Of a stretch of 64,000 bases of DNA, positions 17,203 to 30,535 are shown piece after piece. Both the position numbers and the translations under genes were made by a program. The notes under the pieces are model-generated. The model did no database searches, had not been told where the DNA came from, and was given only the letters and a program-made list of their open reading frames with translations. The stretch is from Negativicutes bacterium (lineage in GTDB: Bacteria; Bacillota_C; Negativicutes; Sporomusales_B; JARLHX01): positions 1-64,000 of the forward strand of contig JARLHX010000208.1 in the NCBI GenBank assembly GCA_031292035.1. Direction: 5' to 3'. Every line of letters begins with the position of its first letter. Positions within the stretch are counted from its first letter, which is position 1.

Positions 17203-18459
17203 CTAACCTACCCGCCGGATAGAGGCTCCGAGGCCGCATAACTTGGCGACAATCCCCTCGTAGCCACGGTCGATGTGATGGATACAGCCGATCTCGGTCT
17301 CCCCCTGGGCTACCAATCCCGCCAGGATCATCGCCGCACCGGCCCGAAGATCGGTGGCCTTCACCTGACAGCCGGCCAGTTGGTCGACTCCTTCCACCAC
17401 CGCGCTGCGGCCCTCGATTTTGATGTTGGCGCCCATGCGTTTGAGTTCGTCGACATGCATGAAGCGATTTTCGAAAACCGTTTCGGTGATCACGCTGGTT
17501 CCGCTGGAGACTGTTGCGAGAGCCATAAACTGGGCCTGCATATCGGTAGGAAAGCCGGGATAGGGAAGGGTTTTGACGTCAATCGCCTTCAGGACGCCGG
17601 TACCGCGGACCCGGACGCCGTCGACCCGTTCTTCAATATAAACGCCCGCCTCCTTGAGCTTGGCAATCACTGGTTTTAAGTGCTCGGTCAGGGCATTTTC
17701 GATCCACACATCGCCACCGGTGATGGCTGCGGCTACCATGTAGGTTCCGGCCTCGATCCGGTCAGGAATGACTGTGTGGGTAGACCCTTTCAGTTCTTTG
17801 ACGCCATCGATACGGATCATGTTGGTACCGGCACCGCGGACCCTGCCGCCCATGGCGTTCAGGTAGTTAGCCAAATCGACAATTTCCGGTTCCTCGGCGG
17901 GATTCTCCAAAATGGTCTGTCCCGCGGCCAGACTGGCAGCCATCATAATGTTTTCGGTCGCCCCGACACTGGGAAAGTCAAGATAAATCCTGGCTCCGGT
18001 GAGCCCTCGCGGTGCCCTGGCTTCGATGTAGCCGTGGCCCAGCTCGATTTCCGCCCCCATCGCCTCAAACCCCTTGAGGTGTAAATCAATCGGCCGGGTG
18101 CCGATAGCACAGCCGCCAGGCAAAGAAATCCTAGCCTCCCCGCGCCTCGCTAGCAGGGGCCCCATGACCAGAAACGAGGCCCGCATTTTGCGGACAAGCT
18201 CGTAGGGCGCTTCGCAACTGGTAAGCTCGGAGCTATCAACAAGAAGGGTGCCTGGTTCGTCGGCAGAAACCTTTGCCCCCAGGTACTTCAATACTTCAGC
18301 AATGGTCCGGACGTCGTCCAGGTCGGGGATTTCCTCCAACCTGCTCAAGGTTGTACCAAGAAGAGATGCCGCAATGATCGGCAACACGGCGTTCTTGGCG
18401 CCGCTTACCTTTACGCTGCCGGACAGTTTCCTGCCGCCATCGACGATTAGTTTTTCCAC
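17203..18459 (-). CDS. murA: UDP-N-acetylglucosamine 1-carboxyvinyltransferase
   Basis: 418 residues starting with a GTG at 18459 four bases after GGGAGGAAC; the open frame extends 68 codons further but without family similarity. It matches MurA throughout: the KNAVLP loop near residue 22 and the active-site cysteine in [10 protein letters not shown], which is the fosfomycin target and suggests sensitivity. It catalyses the first committed step of peptidoglycan synthesis, transferring enolpyruvate from PEP to UDP-GlcNAc in the cytoplasm. It follows ywmB as in Bacillus (murAA-ywmB). Confidence 0.96.
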   Translation of the reverse strand: MEKLIVDGGRKLSGSVKVSGAKNAVLPIIAASLLGTTLSRLEEIPDLDDVRTIAEVLKYLGAKVSADEPGTLLVDSSELTSCEAPYELVRKMRASFLVMGPLLARRGEARISLPGGCAIGTRPIDLHLKGFEAMGAEIELGHGYIEARAPRGLTGARIYLDFPSVGATENIMMAASLAAGQTILENPAEEPEIVDLANYLNAMGGRVRGAGTNMIRIDGVKELKGSTHTVIPDRIEAGTYMVAAAITGGDVWIENALTEHLKPVIAKLKEAGVYIEERVDGVRVRGTGVLKAIDVKTLPYPGFPTDMQAQFMALATVSSGTSVITETVFENRFMHVDELKRMGANIKIEGRSAVVEGVDQLAGCQVKATDLRAGAAMILAGLVAQGETEIGCIHHIDRGYEGIVAKLCGLGASIRRVG

Positions 18460-18490
18460 ATGAGTTCCTCCCACATCCTGCTTGCTGCTA

Positions 18491-19237
18491 CTATTCCCCA
18501 AGAATAACCGGAGAACCTGCTGTGACATATGTCCGGCCGTCGTATGGGCTAAAACGGATGGCCAGATTAAGATTGACGGGCTTGTCCCCCACCGCCACCC
18601 AAGTGGGCAACAGCGGCGAAAAAGAGGTCGCACTGACAAAGTCCGGCTGCATAAGTGTATCAAACCCCGCCGCGCCGAGAGCCCTGCCGGCGGCAGTCAA
18701 CCTTTCCTGCCATTCATCTTTCTCTAGTTTACCATCAAGCCAGCCAACCAGGCAAGTGGTTATCTGTGGGGAACCACCCGCTTGCCGCAAAGTGGCTGCT
18801 ACCACCTTATCCCAACCGTCTGCTGCGGCCCTTTCGCCCGACACTTTCACCGTAATGGTCAGGAAAACCTGGCCTGGCGCACCAGCTTTGCCAGGCCGGA
18901 TTGTCCGCGTGTCCACCGTCAGCAGCCGGTTGCCGTCAGCCAGTTCGGCCCGGGCCGCCTGCCCTTGTCTATATTCAAGGAACTCGATTTTGCTTTGACC
19001 TGGGCTGATGCCGAGGCCGGTGAGGGCGGCTTCGGTAATCGCAACAAGCTGCTGGGCACTCGGATCGACGCCCGGCAGGCGACTCCAGCCGCTGACCCGG
19101 ACTTCGCTCACCGTAACACCGGCAGACTCCATCGCCCGCCCCAGTCCTTCCGCCGCCGGCAGCTTCTCGCTCCGGCCGGCGACAAACAATAACGCGACTA
19201 TTATAATGCCGATCAACCGAAACCGACTACTGCACAT
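18491..19237 (-). CDS. ywmB: YwmB-family exported protein
   Basis: 248 residues with an N-terminal signal/anchor (residues 8-24) and a YwmB-type body ([16 protein letters not shown] near the N-terminus; [41 protein letters not shown] at the end). The family has a TATA-box-binding-like fold by structural annotation, but its function is unknown. It is conserved between the ATP synthase operon and murA in Firmicutes, and that position supports the assignment. A terminator (19341-19370) separates it from atpC. Confidence 0.85.
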   Translation of the reverse strand: MCSSRFRLIGIIIVALLFVAGRSEKLPAAEGLGRAMESAGVTVSEVRVSGWSRLPGVDPSAQQLVAITEAALTGLGISPGQSKIEFLEYRQGQAARAELADGNRLLTVDTRTIRPGKAGAPGQVFLTITVKVSGERAAADGWDKVVAATLRQAGGSPQITTCLVGWLDGKLEKDEWQERLTAAGRALGAAGFDTLMQPDFVSATSFSPLLPTWVAVGDKPVNLNLAIRFSPYDGRTYVTAGSPVILGE

Positions 19238-19340
19238 AGTACTCCCCGTCCCTTTGACTCTATGTTCATTGTTGCCAGTTTTTAGGGGTGCTATGCAATG
19301 AAAAATTAACCACCTGATGACCTAAGAGACTGAGCCCGAG

Positions 19341-19370
19341 GAAAACAAAAACGGCCGGGGACTCCGGCCG
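19341..19370 (-). terminator. Terminator of the ATP synthase operon
   Basis: CGGCCGG pairs with CCGGCCG around a five-base loop, followed on the minus strand by TTTTTGTTTTC. It lies 21 bases past the atpC stop. Confidence 0.85.
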
Positions 19371-19390
19371 CAGGGTTTTTGATCCATTCG

Positions 19391-19810
19391 TTATTCGCGA
19401 TATCTGCCGCCCTGTTCGGCAACCCGGAGGCGGATCAGCGCCCGGCGAAGGGCTGCTTCGGCCCGCTCGAGGTCGATGTCAGGGGCGACTTCTTTCAGTC
19501 GGCTTTCCGCCCGGGCTTTAGCGGCCGCAGCCCGCTGGACGTCGATTTCTTCAGGCAGCTCGGCGCAACCAGCCAGAATGGTCACCTTTTCCGGACGCAC
19601 TTCAATAAAGCCGCTGCAGATGGATATCTGGGTTTCACCTTCGTCATTCAGCACCCGGAGCGGCCAGATGTCAAGACCGGCAATCAGCGGCGCATGCCCC
19701 GGCAGGATGCCGATATCGCCATCGGTAGCCCGGGCAATCACCATATTTACATCGGCGGAATACACAATACGTTCAGGGGTAACAATATCCAGCCTGATTT
19801 GATTGGCCAC
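19391..19810 (-). CDS. atpC: F1 ATP synthase epsilon subunit
   Basis: 139 residues: N-terminal beta-sandwich ([36 protein letters not shown]) and a C-terminal helical hairpin ([35 protein letters not shown]) that can act as the inhibitory latch of the rotor. It starts with a GTG behind GGGGGC. Last gene of the operon, four bases after atpD. Confidence 0.95.
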   Translation of the reverse strand: MANQIRLDIVTPERIVYSADVNMVIARATDGDIGILPGHAPLIAGLDIWPLRVLNDEGETQISICSGFIEVRPEKVTILAGCAELPEEIDVQRAAAAKARAESRLKEVAPDIDLERAEAALRRALIRLRVAEQGGRYRE

Positions 19811-19814
19811 TATG

Positions 19815-22098
<2,284 letters not shown>

Positions 22099-22104
22099 CA
22101 GCTA

Positions 22105-24205
<2,101 letters not shown>

Positions 24206-24212
<7 letters not shown>

Positions 24213-24709
24213 TTCAAACCACCTGTTTTCTGCTCGTCCAGTTTGTCAATAAAGTCGGTCACCAGTTTGGCGTTCACCGCGGTATCGACACTATGGCCGA
24301 TAATCTTGGTCGCGGCAGCAATTGACAGCGACACCACTTCGTTCTTGAGTTCGGCAATGGCCCGCTGCTGTTCCCGGATGATTTCCTCCCGTGCTTCTTT
24401 CAGTAGCCGGGCGTGTTCGGTCCGGGCCTCCTGGATGATCTCGTCTTTGGCCTGCTCGGCCAGTTTGGTGGCTTTTTCGACAATGACCTGAGCCTGAGTC
24501 CGGGCCTGAGCCAGCTGTTCCTGGTATTCACGTTTCAGCTCAGCGGCAGCGGCACGTTCCTCTTCCGCTGTTTCAAGGCTGTTGGCAATCCGGGCCTGGC
24601 GGTCGGCTAGTGCCTTCATCAGAGGCTTGTAAGCCACTTTTGTCAAAATGGCGACCAAAATGAGGAAATTTATAATTTGCGCAATAAGCGTCGCGTTTAA
24701 GTCAACCAA
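24206..24709 (-). CDS. atpF: FO ATP synthase b subunit
   Basis: 167 residues: one N-terminal membrane segment (LIAQIINFLILVAILTKVAYKPL), then a long charged coiled coil (about 35-140) with the RQARIANSLETAEEERAAA pattern. It dimerises as the peripheral stalk. Starts with a TTG seven bases after GGAGGG. Confidence 0.95.
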
Positions 24710-24778
24710 ATTACGGCCCTCCTCCTATCGGCTTAAGGGAGGCGACGGGGGGTACCCGTCGCCCAATAAACACTAAAA

Positions 24779-25063
<285 letters not shown>

Positions 25064-25079
25064 TTACCTATGTGTTCAA

Positions 25080-25766
25080 TCAGTGATGGTCGTTCAAGGA
25101 ATTCGCCAGGTAGGACATCGACAGCATTGTGAAGATGAAGGCTTGTACAATGCCGACGAATACGCTGAATCCCAGCCAGATGATATTGGGGATGGGAATC
25201 CACATCGGGACAAGAATACCCAAAATGATGATCAATATCTCCCCGGCCAGAATATTGCCGAAAAGACGGAAGGCCAGGGTTATCGGCTTGGACAGTTCTT
25301 CGATAATGTTGATGATAACAAAGGGAATGAACGGCTGGAAAAAATGCTTGAAATAAGCGACCGGCCCCTTGTAGATCATACCAAGAATTTGCACCATGAC
25401 AATGACCATCAGCGCCAGACCAAGGGTTGTGTTAATGTCGCTGGTCGGCGAGGTAAGGCCTGGCACGAGCCCCAGCCAGTTGGCAACCAGCAGAAATAAA
25501 AACAGGGTAATGACCAATGGCGCCAGCTTCTTGCCCTTTGGGCCCATGGTTGACTCGATCTGCTCAAGCAGGGCCGTCACGATCATTTCCACCGCGTTTT
25601 GCCAGCCAGTCGGAACCAGTGTCAGCTTCCTGGTGGCGAGAAAGGCGATGCCGATGACGATGGCCATTGTCAGCCAGGTCATATATAGTGTATCAAGGTG
25701 AAATACATAGCCGGCAAAGTGAGCCAGCTTGTGTCCACCGATTTCGTGTCCTCCTCCATGTTCCAT
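25080..25766 (-). CDS. atpB: FO ATP synthase a subunit
   Basis: 228 residues, five or six membrane helices. The half-channel helix carries the essential Arg in KPITLAFRLFGNILAGE, and a later helix WLGFSVFVGIVQAFIFTMLSMSYL has the conserved Gln. The N-terminus is His/Gly-rich (MEHGGGHEIGGHKL). It conducts ions to the c ring. A GGGGTG site precedes the ATG. Confidence 0.97.
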   Translation of the reverse strand: MEHGGGHEIGGHKLAHFAGYVFHLDTLYMTWLTMAIVIGIAFLATRKLTLVPTGWQNAVEMIVTALLEQIESTMGPKGKKLAPLVITLFLFLLVANWLGLVPGLTSPTSDINTTLGLALMVIVMVQILGMIYKGPVAYFKHFFQPFIPFVIINIIEELSKPITLAFRLFGNILAGEILIIILGILVPMWIPIPNIIWLGFSVFVGIVQAFIFTMLSMSYLANSLNDHH

Positions 25767-25796
25767 AATTTCACCCCTTTCTTATCCACGTTACAG

Positions 25797-26177
25797 TTAT
25801 TTGGAAAAAAGTGATCGCGCTACGACAAAAGCAGCGTTGAGAATGATAACCACCTGAAAGCTAAATAGGCCCATGACGGCTGCCAAAAAATCAATTTGCG
25901 GCATTTTCAGCGACAAAATGAGAATAAGCACTACAAAACTGAGACGGACCAGCCAGCCAATCCGCATATAGGCGATAGCCCTAGCTGGTGGAAGACCGGC
26001 GCTTTGTTTGATCCGGTAACACATCAATAAATAATAGCAGACGCTGCCTGCCGTTCCCAACGCCAGACCGGGTATCGACGCCGTATGAGAGGTCAGCCCG
26101 GCACCGCCGGCTAAAACCAGCAGCAAGAGCCCCATCTGTCCCAAGGTTCGTTTGACTTGAAAGGTGTAATCTTGCAT
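25797..26177 (-). CDS. atpI: ATP synthase subunit I (AtpI-like)
   Basis: 126 residues with four predicted membrane segments (about 14-32, 34-50, 71-88, 95-118) and no charged catalytic motif, matching the ATP synthase I / AtpI family that precedes atpB in many Firmicutes. It likely helps c-ring assembly or Mg2+ supply. Its ATG overlaps the atpZ stop (TGATG). Confidence 0.8.
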   Translation of the reverse strand: MQDYTFQVKRTLGQMGLLLLVLAGGAGLTSHTASIPGLALGTAGSVCYYLLMCYRIKQSAGLPPARAIAYMRIGWLVRLSFVVLILILSLKMPQIDFLAAVMGLFSFQVVIILNAAFVVARSLFSK

Positions 26178-26401
26178 CAGTTGTCCCGCTCGACTTCAGT
26201 CACCCGTTTATATGTAGCCCACAGACCACTAACCATCCCCAGCACGATTCCGGCGATGGTGGCCCAAGGAGAGCTGTCCAGCCATTTGTCGACAGCACGG
26301 CCGAGGAACAATCCTACCGCCACGCTGGCCACCATGCTGATCCCGATGGTCCCCACCAGCGAAAAAGCGTCAAGCATCTGCCGCTTATCTTGCTTTTTCA
26401 C
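26177..26401 (-). CDS. atpZ: AtpZ/AtpI-family small membrane protein
   Basis: About 75 residues from a GTG at 26401 (five bases after GGGGTGG); an ATG frame extends to 26464 without a good site. Two membrane helices: LVGTIGISMVASVAVGLFLG and a second one ending GIVLGMVSGLWATYKRV. The AtpZ family starts ATP synthase operons and with AtpI forms a Ca2+/Mg2+ pathway or assembly factor. First gene of the operon; the promoter must lie within 26402-26616. Confidence 0.75.
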   Translation of the reverse strand: MKKQDKRQMLDAFSLVGTIGISMVASVAVGLFLGRAVDKWLDSSPWATIAGIVLGMVSGLWATYKRVTEVERDN

Positions 26402-26616
26402 CAAATCCACCCCGTCCGCCCAAATTGGGGTATCCCTATGTAGCCCAAAAGAGACAATTGCCAAACCAAAAAATGGCGATTACATATTTTTCGCTATTAT
26501 TCCAATAATTCCTTCTAAAGCATAGTTGTTTTTATGCTTAATCTAATTAACGAGGGGTATTATGGTAATTCCCCTAATTTTTTTCACTATTCTGGCATAT
26601 CTGATATATCACTCTG
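26402..26616. promoter_or_regulatory. AT-rich leader of the ATP synthase operon with one palindrome
   Basis: No gene. Contains the palindrome AGGGG-T-ATTA/TAAT-T-CCCCT at 26553-26575 followed on the plus strand by seven Ts. Transcription on both sides is leftward, so this T-run points the wrong way for wecB, which lies to the left, and is ahead of the atp promoter. It may stop plus-strand readthrough. The promoter itself cannot be pinpointed. Confidence 0.4.
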
Positions 26617-27777
26617 TTAGAGGGTGCAAGTGTAAGGCTCGGGGCGCTGTGCGCTCAGCCCGTATTTCCACAGAATAAACTCAACAATTCGCCCGGCCGC
26701 TTTGCCATCCCCATAAGGGTTGCACGCGGTGGCCAAACGGCAATATTCACTTTGTTCTGCTAGCAGGCGGCGGGTTTCGGTGTAAACTTTATCCCGGTCA
26801 GTGCCGATCAGTTTCACCGTCCCGGCGGCGATGGCCTCAGGCCGTTCGGTAGTATCACGCAACACCAACACCGGTTTGCCGAGTGCCGGCGCTTCTTCCT
26901 GAATTCCGCCCGAATCGGTGAGTATGAGATAAGATCGGGCCAGAAGGTTGGCGAAAGGCTGATAATCCAGAGGATCGACCAGATGGACCCGGTCGAGGCC
27001 ACCCAGCTCTTCCTTCACCACTTCCCGTACCCGGGGATTGCGATGGACCGGAAAAACAATTTCCACGTCGACAAACTCGCCGACAATATCGCGCAGAGCC
27101 TGATAAACATGGCGCATGGGCTCACCGAGATTCTCCCGGCGATGGGTGGTGACCAGGATAATCCGCTTGTCCTTAAAAGCCACATCAGCCAACGGGGGCT
27201 CGCTAAAACGATAGCCCTCCTCCACCGTGGCGATCAGGGCGTCGATAACGGTATTGCCGGTAACAAAAACGGATGCCGCCTCGACAGCCTCGGCCAGCAG
27301 GTTATCTCTGGCGCTGGGCGTCGGGGCGAAATGAAGGTCGGTAAGAGCCCCGGTCAGCTTGCGGTTCATTTCCTCCGGAAAAGGCGAAAATTTATTCTGG
27401 GTTCTAAGACCGGCTTCCACATGTCCGACCGCGATCTGATGATAATAAGCCGCCAACGCTCCGGCAAAAGTAGTGGTGGTGTCGCCGTGTACCAGCACAA
27501 TATCAGGCTTTTCTTTAGCCAAAACCTCATTCAGGCCATGCATGGCCCGGCTGGTAATATCAAATAGCGTCTGACCCTTGGCCATAATGTCGAGGTCATA
27601 GTCAGGCGTAATCGCAAACAGATTTAATACTTGATCCAGCATTTCCCGGTGCTGGGCGGTGACAGCGACCACCGGTGTGATAAGCTCAGGATACTTTCGA
27701 AGTTCCAGTACCACCGGCGCCATTTTAATGGCTTCAGGCCGGGTGCCGAATATCGTCATCACCTTGATGCGGGCCAT
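26617..27777 (-). CDS. wecB: UDP-N-acetylglucosamine 2-epimerase (non-hydrolysing)
   Basis: About 386 residues beginning MARIKVMTIFGTRPEAIKMAP, the hallmark start of the family, with VHGDTTTTFAGALAAYYH, GHVEAGLRT, TTHRRENLGEP, DSGGIQEEAPALGKPVLVLRDTTERPEA. It interconverts UDP-GlcNAc and UDP-ManNAc for surface polysaccharide synthesis. The ATG at 27777 is set by AAGGAGGT; the 41-codon longer frame is not supported. It follows the WecA/TagO-type gene, a natural pair for building an undecaprenyl-linked polymer. Confidence 0.95.
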   Translation of the reverse strand: MARIKVMTIFGTRPEAIKMAPVVLELRKYPELITPVVAVTAQHREMLDQVLNLFAITPDYDLDIMAKGQTLFDITSRAMHGLNEVLAKEKPDIVLVHGDTTTTFAGALAAYYHQIAVGHVEAGLRTQNKFSPFPEEMNRKLTGALTDLHFAPTPSARDNLLAEAVEAASVFVTGNTVIDALIATVEEGYRFSEPPLADVAFKDKRIILVTTHRRENLGEPMRHVYQALRDIVGEFVDVEIVFPVHRNPRVREVVKEELGGLDRVHLVDPLDYQPFANLLARSYLILTDSGGIQEEAPALGKPVLVLRDTTERPEAIAAGTVKLIGTDRDKVYTETRRLLAEQSEYCRLATACNPYGDGKAAGRIVEFILWKYGLSAQRPEPYTCTL

Positions 27778-27808
27778 GTCACTACCTCCTTGGGACAAAT
27801 ACGCCAAC

Positions 27809-27829
27809 GGGCAGGCCCAAGGCCTGCCC
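27809..27829. repeat. GC-rich hairpin between the transferase gene and wecB
   Basis: GGGCAGGCC/GGCCTGCCC palindrome placed directly after the stop of the gene at 27831 and before the wecB ribosome site. No T-run follows. It may act as a processing or partial termination point within the two-gene unit. Confidence 0.45.
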
Positions 27830-27830
27830 C

Positions 27831-28859
27831 CTAATGACTTTCCACAGAACCGGTAGCCTTCAATACGCCGATTTTCTTCGCTCCGAAGAAAGCGCCGCAA
27901 AGCAGGAGAAGAATAATCAACGCGCCATAACCTTTGTTGACTTCAGTCAGCGCAATGGCGCTGAGGCCGAGACAGCCACTGATGACATACATAAGCAGGA
28001 CCGCCTGTTTTTGCGTCAATCCCATCTCAAGCAAGCGATGATGTAAGTGGCCCTTATCTGGTTTAAAAATGGGCCGGCCACTGGAATAACGGCGAATAAT
28101 AGCAAAAGCAGTGTCCATAATCGGCAAACCCAAGGCTACGATAGGCACGAACAGGGCAATGGTCGCAGCACTCTTAACAGCGCCGAGAATCGATATGGCG
28201 GCCAGCATATAGCCAAGGAACATACTGCCGGTATCGCCCATAAAAATCTTGGCCGGATTGAAGTTATGCTGCAAAAAACCGAGCGCACTGCCGGCGAGGG
28301 CGGCGGTCAGGATGGCGATAATCCAGAAGCTTTGCTGCAGCGCCACCAGTAAAATTGTGACCGAGGCGATGGTTGAAACCCCTGCAGCCAACCCGTCCAG
28401 ACCGTCGATAAGATTAACCGTATTGGTAAGGCTTACGACCCAAAGTACAGTAAGTGGAATCGAGAAATAGTCGAGATAGATCATTTCGCCGAAGGGATTG
28501 GTCAGCCACTCAATCCGGATGTTGAAGAAAACCAGGACAAGAGCGGCGGCGATTTGCCCGAGCAGCTTGACTTTCGGCGATATCTGCCAGAGGTCGTCGA
28601 CAACTCCGACAATCAGAATCACCGTGCCACCCAGCAGCAGCCCTAAAATCTCGTGGTTAAGATGAAGACTGGCCAAAACAGCCAGGATAAATGCCAAATA
28701 AATCGCCAATCCACCCATTCGGGGAATAGGCCTAGTATGAACCTTCCGGTCGTCGGGTGCGTCGAGCGCTCCCGCTTTTACCGCAAAATCCTTGACATGG
28801 GGGGTTATGAAATAAGCCACAACAAGGGCTATGGTAAATGCGACTAGATATGTTTGCAT
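27831..28859 (-). CDS. WecA/TagO-type undecaprenyl-phosphate sugar-phosphate transferase
   Basis: 342 residues, about ten membrane helices. Family motifs: DAPDDRKVHTRPIPRMGGLAIYL at the N-terminus, the catalytic NLIDGLDGLAAGVS, FMGDTGSMFLGY, and the cytoplasmic HLHHRL (HIHH-type) loop. It transfers GlcNAc-1-phosphate (or a related sugar phosphate) from the UDP-sugar to undecaprenyl phosphate on the inner membrane. MraY would lie in a cell-division cluster instead. GAGGTGG precedes the ATG. Pairs with wecB downstream. Confidence 0.92.
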   Translation of the reverse strand: MQTYLVAFTIALVVAYFITPHVKDFAVKAGALDAPDDRKVHTRPIPRMGGLAIYLAFILAVLASLHLNHEILGLLLGGTVILIVGVVDDLWQISPKVKLLGQIAAALVLVFFNIRIEWLTNPFGEMIYLDYFSIPLTVLWVVSLTNTVNLIDGLDGLAAGVSTIASVTILLVALQQSFWIIAILTAALAGSALGFLQHNFNPAKIFMGDTGSMFLGYMLAAISILGAVKSAATIALFVPIVALGLPIMDTAFAIIRRYSSGRPIFKPDKGHLHHRLLEMGLTQKQAVLLMYVISGCLGLSAIALTEVNKGYGALIILLLLCGAFFGAKKIGVLKATGSVESH

Positions 28860-29011
28860 GGATTACCACCTCATTTTCCGGACAACGACGCTGTTGACCC
28901 GGCAGGCACGCGTCACTAGCTATTTTACAGCACCTGCGCAGGCTTGTCAAACGTCGATTACCAGACAAAACCATCGTATAATCTTAGTATTTTCATCATC
29001 ATCAACTATAT

Positions 29012-29040
29012 GCGTCCCAAATTTTATTATGCCGGGACGC
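29012..29040 (-). terminator. Inverted repeat behind the MazG-like gene
   Basis: GCGTCCC pairs with GGGACGC across a 15-base AT-rich loop, eight bases past the stop codon. No clear T-run, so only a possible terminator. Confidence 0.45.
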
Positions 29041-29047
29041 TTTCCGG

Positions 29048-29710
29048 TCAGGCGAAATAGCCCTTCAGCCTCAGCTTGGCGATATGCTTGTCCAGCAAAG
29101 CTAAAATATCAACACCGTGTTTCTCAGCCAAGATATACATCATGGTAAAACAGCACTGCGCTACGTCTAAGAGCTCCAGGGCGCACCCCTGCATCACAAT
29201 ATCGGCGGCGAAGGCCCGCTGTTCACCCGAGGCCCCGGCCCGCTTGCCGAGAAATTGAGTCAGTTCCCCCAACTCTTCCTGGATCTTGCAGACAGTTGTC
29301 AGCAATGTCACCTGGTCAAGCTCGAGGCGCGGCAAATTAAGAAACTTAAACCGGTCGTGGGTCGTGATGTGGTAGGCTTGGCTCCGGTCATAGCGATAAC
29401 CCTTGGCGACCAGCTTGTCCAGATGGGCGTCAATCAGGACATCAGCCTGGAAACCACCGCTGTCTTCCATAACAAAAATCATGGTAACACAGGTCTGGGC
29501 GACATCGAGAAGTTCTTCGGCCACTTCGGCCAGCAGCCGCTCAACAGTTAGCCTGTCTTTTTCAGTAGAAGCCGGCCGGTCTTGATACGGTAAAAATTTC
29601 AGTACCGCCCGGGCCAATTCGCCGGCCTCCTCCACCGCTTTCAGCAGGGTGGATTCCAACGTCGGGGTCAACATATTCAGTTTAGGCAAATAAATGCTGT
29701 CAAGAGCCAT
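29048..29710 (-). CDS. Tandem MazG-like domain protein
   Basis: 220 residues made of two similar halves. Each half has an EExxEL helix and an ELLDVAQxC helix: KAVEEAGELARAV with EVAEELLDVAQTCVTMIF in the first, and KIQEELGELTQFL with ELLDVAQCCFTMMY in the second. Both halves end in a HLDKLVAKGY / HIAKLRLKGY tail. This pattern matches all-alpha NTP pyrophosphatases (MazG/MazG-like), which bind Mg2+ through the acidic helix pairs, so the protein probably sanitises or hydrolyses nucleotides. A single chain with two repeats could mimic the usual dimer. It stands alone between a polymer gene and the leuD-like gene. Confidence 0.78.
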   Translation of the reverse strand: MALDSIYLPKLNMLTPTLESTLLKAVEEAGELARAVLKFLPYQDRPASTEKDRLTVERLLAEVAEELLDVAQTCVTMIFVMEDSGGFQADVLIDAHLDKLVAKGYRYDRSQAYHITTHDRFKFLNLPRLELDQVTLLTTVCKIQEELGELTQFLGKRAGASGEQRAFAADIVMQGCALELLDVAQCCFTMMYILAEKHGVDILALLDKHIAKLRLKGYFA

Positions 29711-29974
29711 GTTTGACTATAACCTCATCTTCATTGTGTCTCAACATGTATTCGCGTTCCACCCCGTCTTTCCTCTACAAATTCAAAAAATAGTGCTGTC
29801 AATCTTCCCCCTGGACGAGTCCTTCTTTTCCTGCACACACCGCTCCATCCTTGATTTTCTGGGTCTCAGACACTCGGAAAACTGTAACGAAAGCTACCGG
29901 TTATCGATTGAAATACGCAGATAGATAGTTTTTGGGGCAACACATCTTTTCCCAATAACCATACAGGCAGCAAA
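29711..29974. other. Gene-free spacer
   Basis: 264 bases upstream of the MazG-like gene, mostly AT-rich. I see no credible coding frame, RNA signature or repeat; it should contain the promoter of the MazG-like gene. Confidence 0.5.
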
Positions 29975-30006
29975 AGGGTGTGCGATATTCTCGCACACCC
30001 TTTTTC
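29975..30006 (-). terminator. Terminator of the hydroxyacid operon
   Basis: Perfect GGGTGTGCGA/TCGCACACCC stem with a five-base loop flanked by AAAA and TTTTT, so it can work both ways. It lies 16 bases past the stop of the dehydratase small subunit. Confidence 0.88.
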
Positions 30007-30021
30007 CCTTGCTTTGTAAGG

Positions 30022-30525
30022 CTAGTCCTGCCCGTATTCCTTCTTGATCAGCGGCTTGATGCCGCCACTTTTCAGAATATCCATGACATAGTCGGACAAT
30101 GGCTGGGCCTGGAAGGTTGCGCCGCTCGTCTCGTCGACAACCTTGCCGCCGGTCAAATCAACGCTCAGGATATCGCCCTTCCTGACTACTTCGCCGATGC
30201 CTGGGCAAATCAAGAGGGGAATGCCCAGGTTAATGGCGTTGCGGTAAAATATCCGACCGTAGGAATCGGCAAGGATCGCGCCCACACCGACCGTCTGCAA
30301 GGCGGTCGCGGCTTGTTCCCGGCTGGAACCGCAGCCGAAGTTGCTGGTAGCCACGATAATGTCGCCAGGCTTCACTTCCTTGACAAAGGAAGGATCGGCG
30401 CCCTGCATGGCATGCTGAGCCACAAGATCCGCGTCGGTCAGGTCGAGATACTGCCCGGGATAGATCTGGTCGGTGCTGATATTGGAGCCGAAAACAAAGG
30501 CTTTGCCTTTAATCACGTTATTCAT
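30022..30525 (-). CDS. Aconitase-family dehydratase, small (LeuD-type) subunit
   Basis: 167 residues from the ATG at 30525 behind GAGGTGGG. Swivel domain features: GKAFVFGSNISTDQIYPGQYL, the substrate-binding loop FGCGSSREQAATALQ, and DSYGRIFYRNAINLGIPLL. It completes the active site of the large subunit. The family includes isopropylmalate isomerase, homoaconitase, citramalate isomerase and 2,3-dimethylmalate dehydratase, and sequence alone cannot tell them apart. No leuA or leuB lies nearby. The operon holds a LarA racemase and a symporter instead, which argues for catabolism. Confidence 0.88.
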   Translation of the reverse strand: MNNVIKGKAFVFGSNISTDQIYPGQYLDLTDADLVAQHAMQGADPSFVKEVKPGDIIVATSNFGCGSSREQAATALQTVGVGAILADSYGRIFYRNAINLGIPLLICPGIGEVVRKGDILSVDLTGGKVVDETSGATFQAQPLSDYVMDILKSGGIKPLIKKEYGQD

Positions 30526-30535
30526 TTTACCCACC

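Noticed and set aside
26553..26587. Palindrome near 26.56 kb as the wecB or atp terminator
   Set aside because: Its T-run lies on the plus strand while all surrounding genes read minus, so it cannot be a normal terminator for either.
29694..29924. Plus-strand 76-codon frame in the spacer near 29.8 kb
   Set aside because: No ribosome site, no similarity, and it overlaps the promoter side of the MazG-like gene.
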